Shown: piece by piece, positions 47,711-60,843 of the stretch
Layout: every line of letters starts with the position of its first letter
Position numbering within the stretch: the stretch's first letter is position 1
Assembly: GCA_964035545.1 (NCBI GenBank)
Contig: OZ037770.1
Coordinates: 8,779,473-8,843,472, forward strand
Length of the DNA stretch: 64,000 bases
Direction: 5' to 3'
Origin: Bugula neritina
Lineage: Eukaryota; Bryozoa; Gymnolaemata; Cheilostomatida; Bugulidae
Notes under the pieces: generated by a model
The model's input: the letters and a program-made list of their open reading frames with translations, nothing else
What the model was told of the DNA's origin: nothing
Database searches by the model: none
Program-made: the position numbers and the translations under genes

Positions 47711-50700
47711 TTATTTACTTGTTTTGCTATAGCGCTCAGCTTGAGTCAAGCTACTCAAATTGGAATTGACAATTCTCTGCAAAGCATGCACATAGGCTTT
47801 ATAGTTGACATCAAATCTGTGAAGCTTCCCTGAGGGAACTTCAGACACGCATTGTCTAGACTCAACGTCATCAGCAATTCCTCTTCGTCCTTTGTTGGTA
47901 GCCTCACTTTCACACCGCCGGCTATCTTTGAGGTTTGGTAGACTCCGCACACCACTATCCCGCCTTTGTGATCGGGACTTGTGTCTATAGGAAGAACTGG
48001 GTTTTCTTTCGTCGACCACCGGTGTGTCTATGCAGTGTTGGATAAACTTTTTAGCTTTTTCTACATCTGATTGGCGCTTTCTTTCTTCGTGTTTAGATAC
48101 TTTTCGTGAAGTCCTTTTGGCCTGATATTTCTGCTGAGTATCACTTTCATCGCTGCTATTATCAGATCCATTTGGAAGATAAGGTTCAACCAATTGAGGC
48201 AAGTCATGTAAAGTAAAGGATTCTATACCATCATGTGTTTTTACTTTCTTTCTTTGCTTCTGCTTCGTTGGACTTATTGTCGTGTTATAGTTTGCATTTT
48301 CCTCTTCTACAGCATCTAGTTTCTCAAACTTTTCCAAAGATCTTCTCAACCTATTTTCGTCAGGCTTCTTAATTTGTTTTAGTTTGGCTTTCGCTAGATG
48401 TTTTATTTTTGCTAATTTTGCATCACTGATTTGAGGAGCTGGTTGCACTTGTGCATCTTTCATAACAGAGCTTTCATTATCTAATTTAGTTTTGGATACA
48501 GGTAAAGGAAGCCTACTAGTGGTTTTCTCACCACTCTCAAAGTCGTGCTCTTTGACAAATAGCGATCTTTCTTTAAAACTATTGCCATACTTTTTTCGAA
48601 CAACACTGTTATTGCATTGGTCACATCTGTTTCTTTCATTCCCATGTCTACATGTGCTTTTGATCTCAAAACTTATTGGAACGTTAGATTCTACTCCAGC
48701 ATCCGAATCACCGGCACTAGACTCGTCTTCTCTTGTTTGTATACTAAACGACACTTTCTTAGTTAATGTTCTTTCACTGGGTTTTGGTGGTGAGGTAACT
48801 GTTTTACTAGAATATGGCACTAGAGAACGGGTTGAGGATTTTATCCTTTCTAGCAAGGGGTCCGAGGAGGCTGATTCTTGCTTTAGGGATTCAGTTTGAG
48901 TATTGGAAGTTGCTTTTTTATTGCAGGTGATGAGTTTGGTACTCAGTCTATCAGCTTCGTTAGTTTGGGTGTAACTGTCTAGCATGAGAACATCAGGAAT
49001 GTCTATTCTCTTGTCTTTTTCAGCAGCATGTTCTTTAGTCTGAGCAGCTGAAGTGGATTTACTCACTTTTTTTGGCCTTGCACTCAGTTCACGTTCCTGA
49101 TGAAGCTAAAAAATATTCCACAAACATGTACATTGCTGAAGCATAGCAGTTGTTGAAATATATCACTACTAGAAATATATTAGTTGAAAATCTCTTCAAA
49201 TTATAATAAATATTATAAGTTTAAATATTCAATCTTGACCAGGAAAGAGGATACAAAAGTGATATACAATTGTATGCATGTATAAGAGATAAAGGGAGCT
49301 GATAATTGCACTCACATTATAATATACAAAACGCAATTAAATGCCACCCAGACTCTATTTACTAGCACTTAACAATTTATATTGAGCACAAATGCAATTT
49401 ACTTTAATATTAGTATTTGAAAAGGTTATATAAAACACATTTGCAAATATTTATAAAAATGAGGTTGTTACTTAAAGCATCTCACAGTATTTAGCACTTC
49501 TTTAACATCAGGTTACCTGTTGGGGTTTTTCCAAGTCTGATGTAAGTTTGGGAGCTGTACTTTGTACTTCTTCATTGGGAGAGTTCCTTTTTTTGTCATA
49601 TTCTAATTGAAGCTTATGATTTTGTTGCCATGGTGAAGAAGCAACAGGCTGACTTTCCGCCACATTTGACTCCCTATAAATGTAATCAAAATAGTGATTA
49701 TATAATATGTACACTAGATTATACAATACTTATAAGAATTATCATGACTATATTATGCATTTTAAAAACAATAAAGCAGCATTGTGCTTATAGTCTAGAT
49801 TATACATCACAATTTGCAAATGAAGTGGTTTCGTTTATGCAATAATAAAAAATGTTGTTAATTAAATATGATTTTGATTACATATATTATTGTAACTGCA
49901 ATAAAATGCTTTTTTTTAAGGAAAAAGTTTGAGAGATTAATAAGCCATTTATGACAGCAATACAGTATTTTGGTCCTTAGTAAGAACCATTTATATATGA
50001 TGTTAGAAAGGGCATGCAGTTATAATGGTTCTTTCGGCACAATATAAAACAAGTTCTTGGTTCACTTAAAATAAACCCTTTTCATCAGAGGTTCTCACAG
50101 GGATGGCAACTATATATATACCTATGTGAGTGTTTATGATAGCTGCACAGCCCCATATTTTTCAGAGCCTTACAACACTAAGCATGGTGGTAGTGCAGCA
50201 AACTATGTGCACACCAACTTCATACTGTTGCTTAAACCTATTACATTTTTGATATAATGCAAACAGCTCGATGGACTTCCAATATGTGTGAACATTACCA
50301 CCATGCCGATGCAGATAGATTAGCCAGTACACAGAATAAAGCACATGCTTAAACAGTTGACCAATCAGAAGGAATATTCAAAAACGGAAAGTGATCTAAC
50401 TTACCAAATGCTATAAAACATGCTTCACCATAATATTTTGTTACAGAGAGCTAATTTATAAAATCTTTATGAGATATAGTAAGACATGAAAGTCGCTAAA
50501 TGTCCCTATAGCTCACTACTCAGTTCCTTTATTAATACGAACCCTATAATGTTGCATAAAGTATCAAGTAGCACAAAACTACTAATATACACTTTAAGAA
50601 TAGTTAAAATTGCATACTATATTCTTCAGTTTTATTTGCAGTAGTTATACAGCTTCTATATCTCTATAACTACATATTTCGTACTTATCTAATTATTATA

Positions 50701-50812
50701 ACATCCAACTAAACAGACTGGCGATATGTCAAAGCATAGAACTTTATTTGTGCAACATAGGACTTTTTGTCCAACATTTGGTTATTAAACTTGCTAATAA
50801 ATATCATCACTG

Positions 50813-50875
<63 letters not shown>

Positions 50876-53800
50876 CATATACATATATGACAATGCAACT
50901 TGTTTGCAAAACCATTAAATGCTTACAGTTTCAAATGGGTTGTTAATATGTGATTGAGATTTCAGCATTAATGCAGTGTTGAATTCATTCTCTATAAAAA
51001 TTAATTTTGAAATATTATTTTAAATCATCATTTTACTGATGAAATATGTTACTAGCCATTGTCAGATACACTAGCATCTATTTTCTAAAAGCAAAAATTT
51101 ATCTACGTACAATAGTAGGGATACAATAAGCATGCATGCTATATGGCACGAGAGAAGGCCATCAACCAATGAAAGTACTAAGAACATCTACCCAAGTGTG
51201 CTGCAGAATGATTGAAATACTATAAACTATTGCATAACATAAACAGTTGAGTTGAACAAGCTGTCAGGTATTAAGGTACAACACTAAAATCAATGATGCA
51301 TATAGTTCTACACTAACTCCCACTAGTGCCCAATAAATATCTAAAGAAAATTTACCTTTTTCTAATGTCCCAATAGCTGTAAAAAGATAGTGAGTTAAAA
51401 CACGTGAAGCTTCTACAGTGTGAATGAAATATTATAGAACAGAAATAGTGGTTAAAAGTTGTGGCTCCAATGGGTTTCACAAACAATTAAACTAAATAAA
51501 TATATTAAATATAACAATGGTTAGCAATTTGACTTTTATGACTATTTTAATTAAACTGAAATGTTGAGCTTGATAGCATTTTAAATGAAATGAGGATAAA
51601 AACAACCAGCTTATGAAAAATGTGATATAAACTGAGAATTCTTATGTTATTTGCTAATTTAAATAGCTCTGAATTTTATGATAAGTATTGAATAAAAATT
51701 TTCTTCAAAAATTAAGAAAATAACTCTTGACTTTAAGCTGAATTCCAAATTAATTTTAGTTATGATAGGTCAACAAAAGTGATGGTTTACTCAAGTATAA
51801 AAATATTTTGCTAATATATTATCTTTATATTAAATCACTTGAGCTTGTCCTGAACATAATTGGAAACATTTTATTGAACTAGTCTTATTGAACTAGTTCA
51901 TAATAATAATATATATATCAATAATTTTTCGCCCCTCAACTTTTTAAGGCTTTACTCAAGTAATAACAATACATATTATTACAATATTGATACCTTAATA
52001 ATTAATTATTTGACTTTTTCTGCTTTGTAAAATTTACAAGAATTCGAAGAATTCCTTCTAGACACCTCAATTAATTATGTAGCTAGCATATTATTATAAT
52101 ATACAATAGCTCACCATAAGTTATTGAAAACACAACTACACTAGGGAAAAAAGTAGTTATAAGCCTGCAGGTTGCTTATAGCTACTCTTTCAATAATACA
52201 ATAAAAACTATTAGCTACGGCTGCTGTATACAACATAGCCGGCATGCTGTATGCAGTTATATGGCATGCTATAGTGATATAGTCTGCTATATATAAGTTA
52301 TACTGTAGCTATACTGTGTATTAGTAGTTTCTTAATGCATACCCATTTTCTTTGCACCATTTTGAGAACGCCTCTTTGTTTACTTTGGAGTTACCTTCTT
52401 TAAACTTATTAGCACCAATATTGACCAAAGCCTGAAATTTCTTCTGCAAGTCGGAGGAGTTTAAAGGAGGATAACTTTCTTTTATATCTCCATTTCCTGT
52501 TTTAAATGTTCCATATTGATATATGCATGTTCATGCATTCTGCTCACTACTAAATATATTACATGCATGAAAACTGACTGGGCATCATGCAATGTAATTA
52601 AAGCAAAATATATTCAAGATAGCAGTATATTCAAGATACATGTATAGCAATATATTCAAGATACATGTAGCATAACCACAGTTGCTAGATATTACTCATA
52701 TGCTACAAACAATCCTATATCTTGTAAGCAAGCCAGTGTGCTAACCATTACACTGTAGGAGCTATTAAGAATCTGAATACCGCATATACATATATCTATA
52801 ATCTTGTAAACTTTTGTTTGCTGACTTATATATATTATATCTTGCATATCATAAACATCCTATCCTATCACCTATCCCTTGGTCGAAACAACCGTTGGGG
52901 CACCACTGTTGATCTTTGCAACCAGCTATCATAAACATAGCAACCGTAAACTCTACTTCTGTTTCATCAACGTTTACTAATATTTATCTAAATAAATGTA
53001 AAAGTGTTATTTTATTGACATATTTAAAGATATTTTACTTGTAAACCTTAACAAAAGGCAGAAATATTCTAGTTTGTGTGTTGAGTTTTTTATTCAGTAA
53101 GAATAGAAGTGATAAAACTTTTGATCTGTAATGTGCTGTTGGACTACTATTTAGCAAGAATACGAAATTGGTAAATGTTGAACCAGAGGAATGTATCAAA
53201 GGGGAGAAGAGGGGAAGTTACTTTGGTATCGAAAGTTTAACAGGCAGCATGTTGCATTATTTCAAGCCAGAAGTGATGCCATTGAAGAGGATACACAGTA
53301 GCATCATGCAATAATATTCTATAAACAATGTACTGTCAGGAGTGGACAACTTACTGCTGCCATCATTTGATTGAATTCTCTTCTTGAGCAGCTTAGTTTC
53401 TAGCCCATACTTGGAGATTGTTTCTGTATACATTCCTGTGTCATCATCACTCTCATACTCAGGATGTGATGTCACTTCCTTTACCGACTTCTTTTCAGGT
53501 TTGTCCCGACCTTTGTGCTTCTTTTTGCTTTCTACAGAGAAATGATTCTTACTGAAATGACCAAAATTATTTTGCTATAAAACCGCATTATGCAACCCTA
53601 TTGGTTGAATAATTACATATTTAATATAACATTTACTGTAGTGCCTATATGTTTGGTAGCTGATATACACATTAATTTTTATTAAAACATGTTTGCAATG
53701 TTGTAACACTTTTTATATAACTTTATATTAAACTTGTGACCAGTACCAGCATGTGTAGCCTTTCATTATCTTAATTATATACATTGAAGAAATAACTTGT

Positions 53801-56800
53801 TTAGATGTATATATATGAGATATAAACTAACTATTCTTCATAATAATAATAATATATATCATGTAATTTAAATATATATCTTTACCAGCTAGCAATTTGA
53901 TTATAAAAAGGTATACGAGAAACATTGTTGATTTATTACTACTCTGAAGATGAGTACAGTGGTACCCGAAATATCAGTAGAATTACTTTACCTAATAAAG
54001 TAATAAATCAACAATGTTTCTCGTATACCTATTTATAATATTATGTAATATAATACAATATTCTAGAATAGAAATGTAAGTAATAGAGTGCAAACAATTA
54101 TAATTGATGTTATTGTTGCACTACATTGTATATTGTAGAGTACTATATATACATATTAGCAATTGAATACTGTTAATATATTATAAACTCTTGGACAAGT
54201 TCAGCGTTAATCTATATTATTGTATTAACACTAGACTGGGTAAACTGGGTCAGTCTCAAGATCCTTAACAACTCACCAAGTTTTCACTGAATTAAGGCCT
54301 GTGATTAATGATATTAGCATGTTAGGCGGTTATTCAACAACGACTACAAATACTGTACGTCAAGATTAATAATCTCAACTTTGGCGTTAGCTAGTGATAC
54401 TATCAAGCAGAAATTTCTATTTGCCAGATTTATTTTAAATACAAGTTTTCCAGTAATATTAAAAATGTTTACTTATGCAAAGGAAATTAGCATAATACCA
54501 TTCATGATCACAACTAGAAGAAAAAAACACTATTCGTTGATTTTTATAATGCTTGGTAATTAATTATATGCTAGTATTAAATAAATGTTATAAGACATAG
54601 CTTAACCTTAATTATGAAGTTTGTAACTATAACTGCTAAAGAAATTTGTTTTAAAGAATTTTGCACAGAAACTCCAATTGTTGAAATTAGAGAATACAAT
54701 TTTTGATTGCTAAAGTTTTCAATGGCTTGGAACTTCAATAAACATATAGCACTAATTATTAGGAAATAAATTATTATGATCTTTTACATGTTATCACACC
54801 AGAGTATCATTTTCACATGTTACTCTTTCACTTACAAGTGTGTTTGCAAGGTTTAGCGTAGATCCACATGGTGTGTATTCTAGCAGACGAAAATTTGCAC
54901 CACAATTAGAAAAAGGTGTCCACTGTACGAAGCAGTAATCTAGTCAGTGACATTGAAAAACTACTATATAGCTAATAATATTTACATTTAGCTTTATTGC
55001 TCGCCTTGTTTCTATGGCTACATGTGAGGAATAAATTAACTGTTGATTTTTAAACCCCACTCGATTTTAAATGAATGCAAACTAGTGGAATACAACACCA
55101 ATTTAAAAAAACTAGCTTGTTAATTCACTACCAGCCAATTAGGTGATGAGGACAAAAAACCTTCACTCTTGGCATTAGTGTACAAAGGACACCTTTTTCG
55201 ATTTGTAGTGCAATTTTTTTTCAGTGAAAACACACGCAATATGGCCTTACGCTTAAGGAACTTACTGTTTGAGATTAGGTTATTGTGGGGAGTGGGACTA
55301 GGGATAGGCACTATATCCGGTACTTCAACTACACTGTACTTCCCGTTCACAGCACCAATAGTCTGAAGAAAAGCCTGCACAGTGTTTTCCTTGTTGACTG
55401 CATGTCTTTTAGTCTCTGTGTGGTTTACTACATTCTCCAGCAAGAGTGGGAGAACCTACAAGATATAAGTGATGTGTGAGATTATAAAGTGTTTATTATA
55501 GTAACATATGTAACAGATCTTAATTGAGTGTAAATTCATTAATTTAGCTCAATTTGCTGAAAATTTTTAACATAATTTTTATATATTATATTATTAGAAG
55601 CTTATTCAATATCTTTTTCTATACTTTAACCTGTTTTCTAGCACTTGACCCATAAACTTTTACAATTCTCAATATGTAAACGTTGCACTACAGTCAGCTT
55701 CTTCCCATGCTAGGTGCTATCCTAATGTATACCTTATCATCAGCGCATTCACTTTGCTATAGGTAAAATTACATAAGTATGGGTTACACAGTTTGAGCAT
55801 CATTTTATTACATTAGGCTAACAGCTCTGCATGCTGTAACTTCATAGAAAGAGAAAGAAAAAGGAAAGGAGGGGGCAATGTAAAGCAATTGCTTTAGCAT
55901 TGCCTTAATGAAAAACTAAATATATGCTAAATAATTCAGGTATATATTTGGGATATAGAGTGGTAATTGATATTTTTATATAAATAATCATTTTGATTGG
56001 CTACTGGCATTATTAAAACATGTTCTTATATGTAGACCTTACAATAGTTATACTTATAGCAAATTTAGCAAGTTATATATGCTAAAACCCAGCCCACTCC
56101 TAACACAGAAAAAATGCTACCTACGAGCAAAGATGAAGTCTTTGCTTTGATCATAATGTATGAAGATAAAAGCAAATCATTAGTTATTAGCCAAATTTAG
56201 TTTTTGAACATGTGTTTTTCAAAGGGAATAAATTTGCATTTCTATATAATTGTTTATATATTACTTAACATCAACAAAACAAAAATATTTATGAATATAG
56301 TATATACCAAAACTAATATAATCGTAAACATATATTGCTTATAGGCTATATACTTTATAGATTCTGACAAGCTACTACTAATTCTAAAAAGATATACCTA
56401 TAGCTTCTCTGTTTGTCACTGTAAAACTTTGAATTCACAATTGGAGTGATAAAATTACCTTACTGGATAAAATTTAAAGTTAACTATTAATTAATGCTAT
56501 ACTATCAATTATTACAATATAAACTTCAGAAAAAGCAGCTCTGGTTTTATAAATATTTCGTTTTCATATAAGTTAAAATTAGTTGATCATAAAAGTTTTA
56601 CTATAGTATATTATACTATGTGTCATATTGAATGTTTTGTTCTTCCTTACTACACTTTTAGTAAACTATATGCTGGCTATACACATAATATATCAACTCA
56701 TAATAGTTCTGGGTATCCTATAAGCTTTTATATAATAATACTGCACAAAAATGCCAGCACTAGTAAATATCATCAGCCCTGAAAAGTCGCAAGTTATTCC

Positions 56801-57911
56801 TACAGAACGTATTCATAAGAAAGCAGATTCCTGAATCGATAATACAGCTTCTATAAGTTCTAATTTTAAAAGGAAATTTACAGCAATTAACTTTTTCTTC
56901 ATTCAATATAATGAAATATTGCAACATGCTACAAAGTGTAGTGTTATTCTACTGCAGTGTTTTAAATCTAGTACAAGTTATAATATTATAAAGGTTTTAT
57001 AAATTTGGATCTTTTCAGTTGAAAATCTGTGGTTATGCTAAATAATCAAAATAGGTTGTCATGTGAAATTATGTAAGATTGTCACATGACAATTAGCAAG
57101 AATTAGAATTTTGCCCAAAGCATAAAATCAACTATGAAAATGGGAGTACCCTAGCTGAAATATATAATATAGAAAAAGTAAATATATGTACTTTTGCTTA
57201 CTTTTTAACAATCTTTTAGGATAGAAAAGTTTTTTACTTTTGCTTTTGAGCAATTATAACTGCATGTAATAAACCCAGACTCATATGCAATAAATGTTTA
57301 TATGTAGATTAATATATATTATACTTATGTTATAGGTTTAAAATTACTTTTGATTGACATGTGTGCTAGGTATATAACAGTATCAGGTAATTTTGAATGT
57401 GCCTAAACTGTTGTACATTTTTTATTGTTTGTCAAACTCATTAACAAAATCAAGTGTCAGCAACTAATAAATCATGATAACAGTTAAAAACTTCGAGTTT
57501 TGCTTCTGAAGATTGCTGCTAATTTTGAAAAATGATTCAGTCTACTAAAGAAAAACTTGCTGCATCTATTAAAAAAATTAGGCATATCCTAAAGAAAGCA
57601 TCTAAATCAAACGTATTACATATTTTACTATATCACAGGAGTCAATTACATATACATACCTTGTCACCAAGGGCAGATTCTGCAGAAGCTGATCTTTTCA
57701 CTGCAGATTTCACTTTTTTCTTCCGTAATGTACTTTTGTTTTTTGGGTGACTGACTGATGGTGATACGTTTTTAGTAGGAGGCTTTTTATTGGCTGCAGT
57801 TGTAGTTTTCTTTCTTCTTATTGGTTGAGTTGATTCGGAAGAACTGCTGGAACTGCTAGATGCAGTAGAAGAGGAAGTGGCACTGCCACGCCCACTGCTT
57901 GAGCGTACCAT
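47711..57911 (-). CDS. Large basic disordered protein with LC8-type TQT motifs and a Cys/His cluster (about 781 aa, seven exons)
   Basis: Exons in transcript order: 57911-57660, 55455-55266, 53531-53355, 52496-52343, 51376-51356 (21 nt), 49673-49517 and 49105-47711. Phases 0,1,1,2,2,0 join without a stop. The N-terminus is a poly-Ser tract followed by Lys-rich sequence (RKKTTTAANKKPP). The last exon encodes 464 aa with YTQTNE, NTQTES and SIQTRE, which match the dynein light chain LC8 (DYNLL) recognition core. It also has a compact CRHGNERNRCDQC cluster that could bind zinc, and Lys/Arg/Glu-rich, probably coiled or disordered segments (HEERKRQSDVEKAKKF). There is no signal peptide or membrane helix. 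The composition suggests a centrosomal, ciliary or microtubule-linked scaffold. That is inference, and I do not recognise the family. The 21-nt exon is supported by phase on both sides. Confidence 0.7.
50046..50125 (+). mobile_element. SINE 3'-end fragment
   Basis: GTTCTTGG...CCCTTTTCATCAGAGGTTC TCACAGGGATGGCAAC matches the 3' part of the local SINE family. The tRNA head is missing. It lies in an intron of the LC8-motif gene. Confidence 0.65.
50815..50862. repeat. (AT)n microsatellite
   Basis: About 48 bp of AT dinucleotides, grading into ATACAT units to about 50888. It lies in an intron of the LC8-motif gene. Confidence 0.92.
53909..54030. repeat. Palindromic element (about 122 bp) with hammerhead-like inner hairpin
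   Basis: Arms of about 33 bp (53909-53941 and 53998-54030; AGGTATACGAGAAACATTG inward) are perfectly inverted. The inside contains a second hairpin: CTACT...AGTAG closing a CTGAAGATGA-GTAC-AGTG-GTAC-CCGAAA core. This core resembles, imperfectly, the CTGATGA...GAAA core of hammerhead ribozymes and related motifs in retroelements. It lies in an intron of the LC8-motif gene. Confidence 0.78.
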
Positions 57912-60384
57912 GCTGTCTTATTCTTTTATCTTACAGCTCACATGTCCAATCTATAAAGAGTTTATTATAATATTGCATAAATCAGATAGAAAAGTCATTC
58001 GATGCTAAAAATAGTTAAAACTATCAGATGCCAAAATCAAACTCTAAATTATAGATTGCATGTTGGACATTTATTTATTAATTTATTGAAAAATTTTTGA
58101 ACTTATTTTGTAGTCACTAACTTTGTAATTCTATAGATTTTGAAGACATGTGTTAGATAAATTAGCATACATGACTCAAGACATCAGAAATGATCCTAGC
58201 TGTCTCAATAAAAGGCAAAAACGTACATTCAATAAAAAATGATTTTCTTTTAGTAATTCAAGCATATATACTGTTCTATGATCACAAAACTCAATTTTAT
58301 AAATTTTACAAAGTAAGACAAGTGTACATAGAAATGTAGATTTAGTTAGATTCATATCCTGTCACTTCAAGTGTATTAGGTATATTTTGCATAAATTTAC
58401 ATGTTATGCAAGAACAGAGTGTAAATTTGTTGCATAAATGACGTCGTGTTATACAGGAAAATTTGGCTACAGAAATAGTAAAAAACAACAGATTAATAAT
58501 TAGCACATAATTATGTCTTGAATTACTGCAATATGTACATGTATGTTGGTTAATTCTTTTGAATTATAGTTACTATAGTTTTAATGGAAATGATTGAGAA
58601 TAAATAATATTATATTTTTCAGCATTACATGAGCTATACTTTATTGACACTATATTTGCCTTATGCTTTGACAAAACCTAGTGCATGTTTTAAGTGTCAA
58701 TTCAAGAGGATAATTTGAATGCTTTCCTTGGCACAATGGAACGGGTAAGAAGAAGAAAGTTGTTTGGAGTTGGAAAGAGATAAGCTAGTTTAGCTCACGT
58801 TTCATTGGACAACACAAGGAATGAACTACCAAATTGCAAGTTGAAATGGTGCAGCAAAGAAATAACCCAGTATTATTATATATATAGCATCAATAATAAC
58901 AGCTAAAATTACTCTATAATACGTAAACTGGTATATGTATTTTGGTTAAAATTTTTAAGATAACTTAGATTGAGCCAAAAGCCTAGTTGACACAGTTGAG
59001 TTCCATTTTAGCAGTTATAGAGTATATAATTTTAAAGCAGTTTATTGACCCTAATAGTAGCCGTTGCCCTGTTCTATATAAGATAGGTTGCATAGACTTT
59101 GAATATCACCTGTTCTTAATGTTAAAAACAAATAATCAATATGGTATGTTAGACTTGGTCAGCTGATATTGAGCTACTAAGCATACTACATTATATACTC
59201 GTAATATTCACAGTGTGAACTTCTTAGCCTACTATTTATAGTTTTACTAGTGCTACGTATCAATATGGCTTCCTGTATATTTCAAGCTGAACTATAAATA
59301 CATACTAGAAATTAGGCAATAACATGCAGAATAAAGCTAGATTTTTAAGCTGGTTAGTCATGCATGGCTGTTTATAATAATAGCACCCTTTTTATTAATT
59401 TTTAAGGTATTGAAAAGCATGAGGAAAAGATTTAAATGAGTTTCACTAGTAAAGTGTCTGCAAAAATATTTAGACGGGAATTATGAAAGCAGTTACTAGA
59501 CCTTACTTCAGTTTGCATTTTGAGAAAAACGTGTACACAATATGAATTTTACTTTTGATATCATTAACAAATGTATAGGTTTTAATTTCACAGCATATGG
59601 GAATTTACAAAATGCTAGTCCAACAGAAGTAATCATATTTACCTTTTCGACATTGATTACTTATAGTTGAACATAGAAATTCAAAACTTGAAAACTCAAA
59701 GCTTAGATAAAGCACCTGCTTATGTGAGTCAGCTGTGAAGTGACAAGGAACTTAGAGTGGCTTCCTTTACAAACTAGAGTCCCACTGGGTACTAGCAATA
59801 CACCTTCCTCTATATATTACAAACTACAACCACACTGAGTATTGGGAACACGTACACTCAATGATTGCAGATTTTACATGCAAGTGCTTTCAATATGCAT
59901 TATAAAGGGATGCATCGATTTCTGATACAAAACAAAGAATAGATTTACAGACGTTGTTGTTACCTAATCATACTGATATAATGGGAATTCTCAAATCTTT
60001 TGTTGCAATCAATATTTATGCAAAGCTACATTTGCATTGAGTGAAATGTCAATATCTACATACCATACTGTAGAGTGACAGTAGAAACAGCTGTCACACT
60101 TATACATTGTTCATATGAATTTCAAGTTAATGTTGCATAAGTGCTTATAGATTTGTCCAGCTTGTCAAAATATTTAATTGATAACGAAACTTAAAAACTC
60201 ACTCATATTCAAAGTGCATAGAATAGCATTAAAATAATATATGTAAATAATTAAAACTAGGTGAGTAATATTGGATTTTATGTGTAGTAATATTATATGA
60301 TGTAATACACTATATGCTACTGAGTACAGACCAGTAAAATATAATATACAATACATAAAACTTACTCAGTTAGCTATAATAGTA
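57912..60384. other. Intergenic upstream of the LC8-motif gene
   Basis: AT-rich, no supported exon. The part next to 57911 should contain the LC8-motif gene's promoter and leader; no TATA box was identified. Confidence 0.5.
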
Positions 60385-60549
60385 CCTCTGAGAACAAGGG
60401 AGTTGTTTAGCAGGCTAAGAAAATTTTTTGTCTATTGTGGCAAATAAGCAATTATGACTAGATGCTCTTCCTAACATTAACGATTGGAGCACTTAACCTT
60501 GTGTTTACTAATAATTCTAGTGCTCTAACCTCTAGACCCCAACTGCTCC
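60385..60549 (-). mobile_element. tRNA-derived SINE, minus, diverged
   Basis: Reverse complement: body AATTATGACTAGATGCTCTTCC and head ACCTCTAGACCCCAACTGC TCC. The 3' end is degraded. Confidence 0.75.
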
Positions 60550-60792
60550 AAGTACCATAATTAATAGTTCTGGTTATAGTTGAATAAATACAAAATAATA
60601 TTTATAATACCACATTAAACTATTAAACTACACCCAACCATATATGCACACATGTATCTAGATACAATATATATTATATATATTGTATAAATAAATTAGT
60701 GGCTAATTTATCTGACGAGTGCACATCGTTCTTGTGTACGAAACTACTATAGTAATAAATGCCATTATATTAATCAAATCTCATTTTACTTC

Positions 60793-60843
<51 letters not shown>

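Noticed and set aside
48492-48899. 135-codon plus-strand frame
   Set aside because: Antisense shadow of the last exon of the LC8-motif gene, which is better supported by splicing and composition.
50162-50344. Imperfect inverted repeat with GCATGGTGGTA arms
   Set aside because: Arms are only about 14 bp with mismatches and no target duplication.
50927-50993. Possible extra exon of the LC8-motif gene (ENEFNTALMLKSQSHINN on the minus strand)
   Set aside because: The splice sites look fair, but its phase hits a stop after the 21-nt exon, while the 21-nt exon joins exon 49673-49517 perfectly.
52343-52496. Resemblance of FQALVNIGANKF...FSKWCKENG to a TPPP/p25-alpha domain
   Set aside because: Only a short stretch is similar and the following exons do not continue the domain.
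52860-52935. Stretch with GGTCGAAACAACCGTTGGGG resembling a retroelement or tRNA-like fragment
   Set aside because: Too short and isolated to assign to any family.
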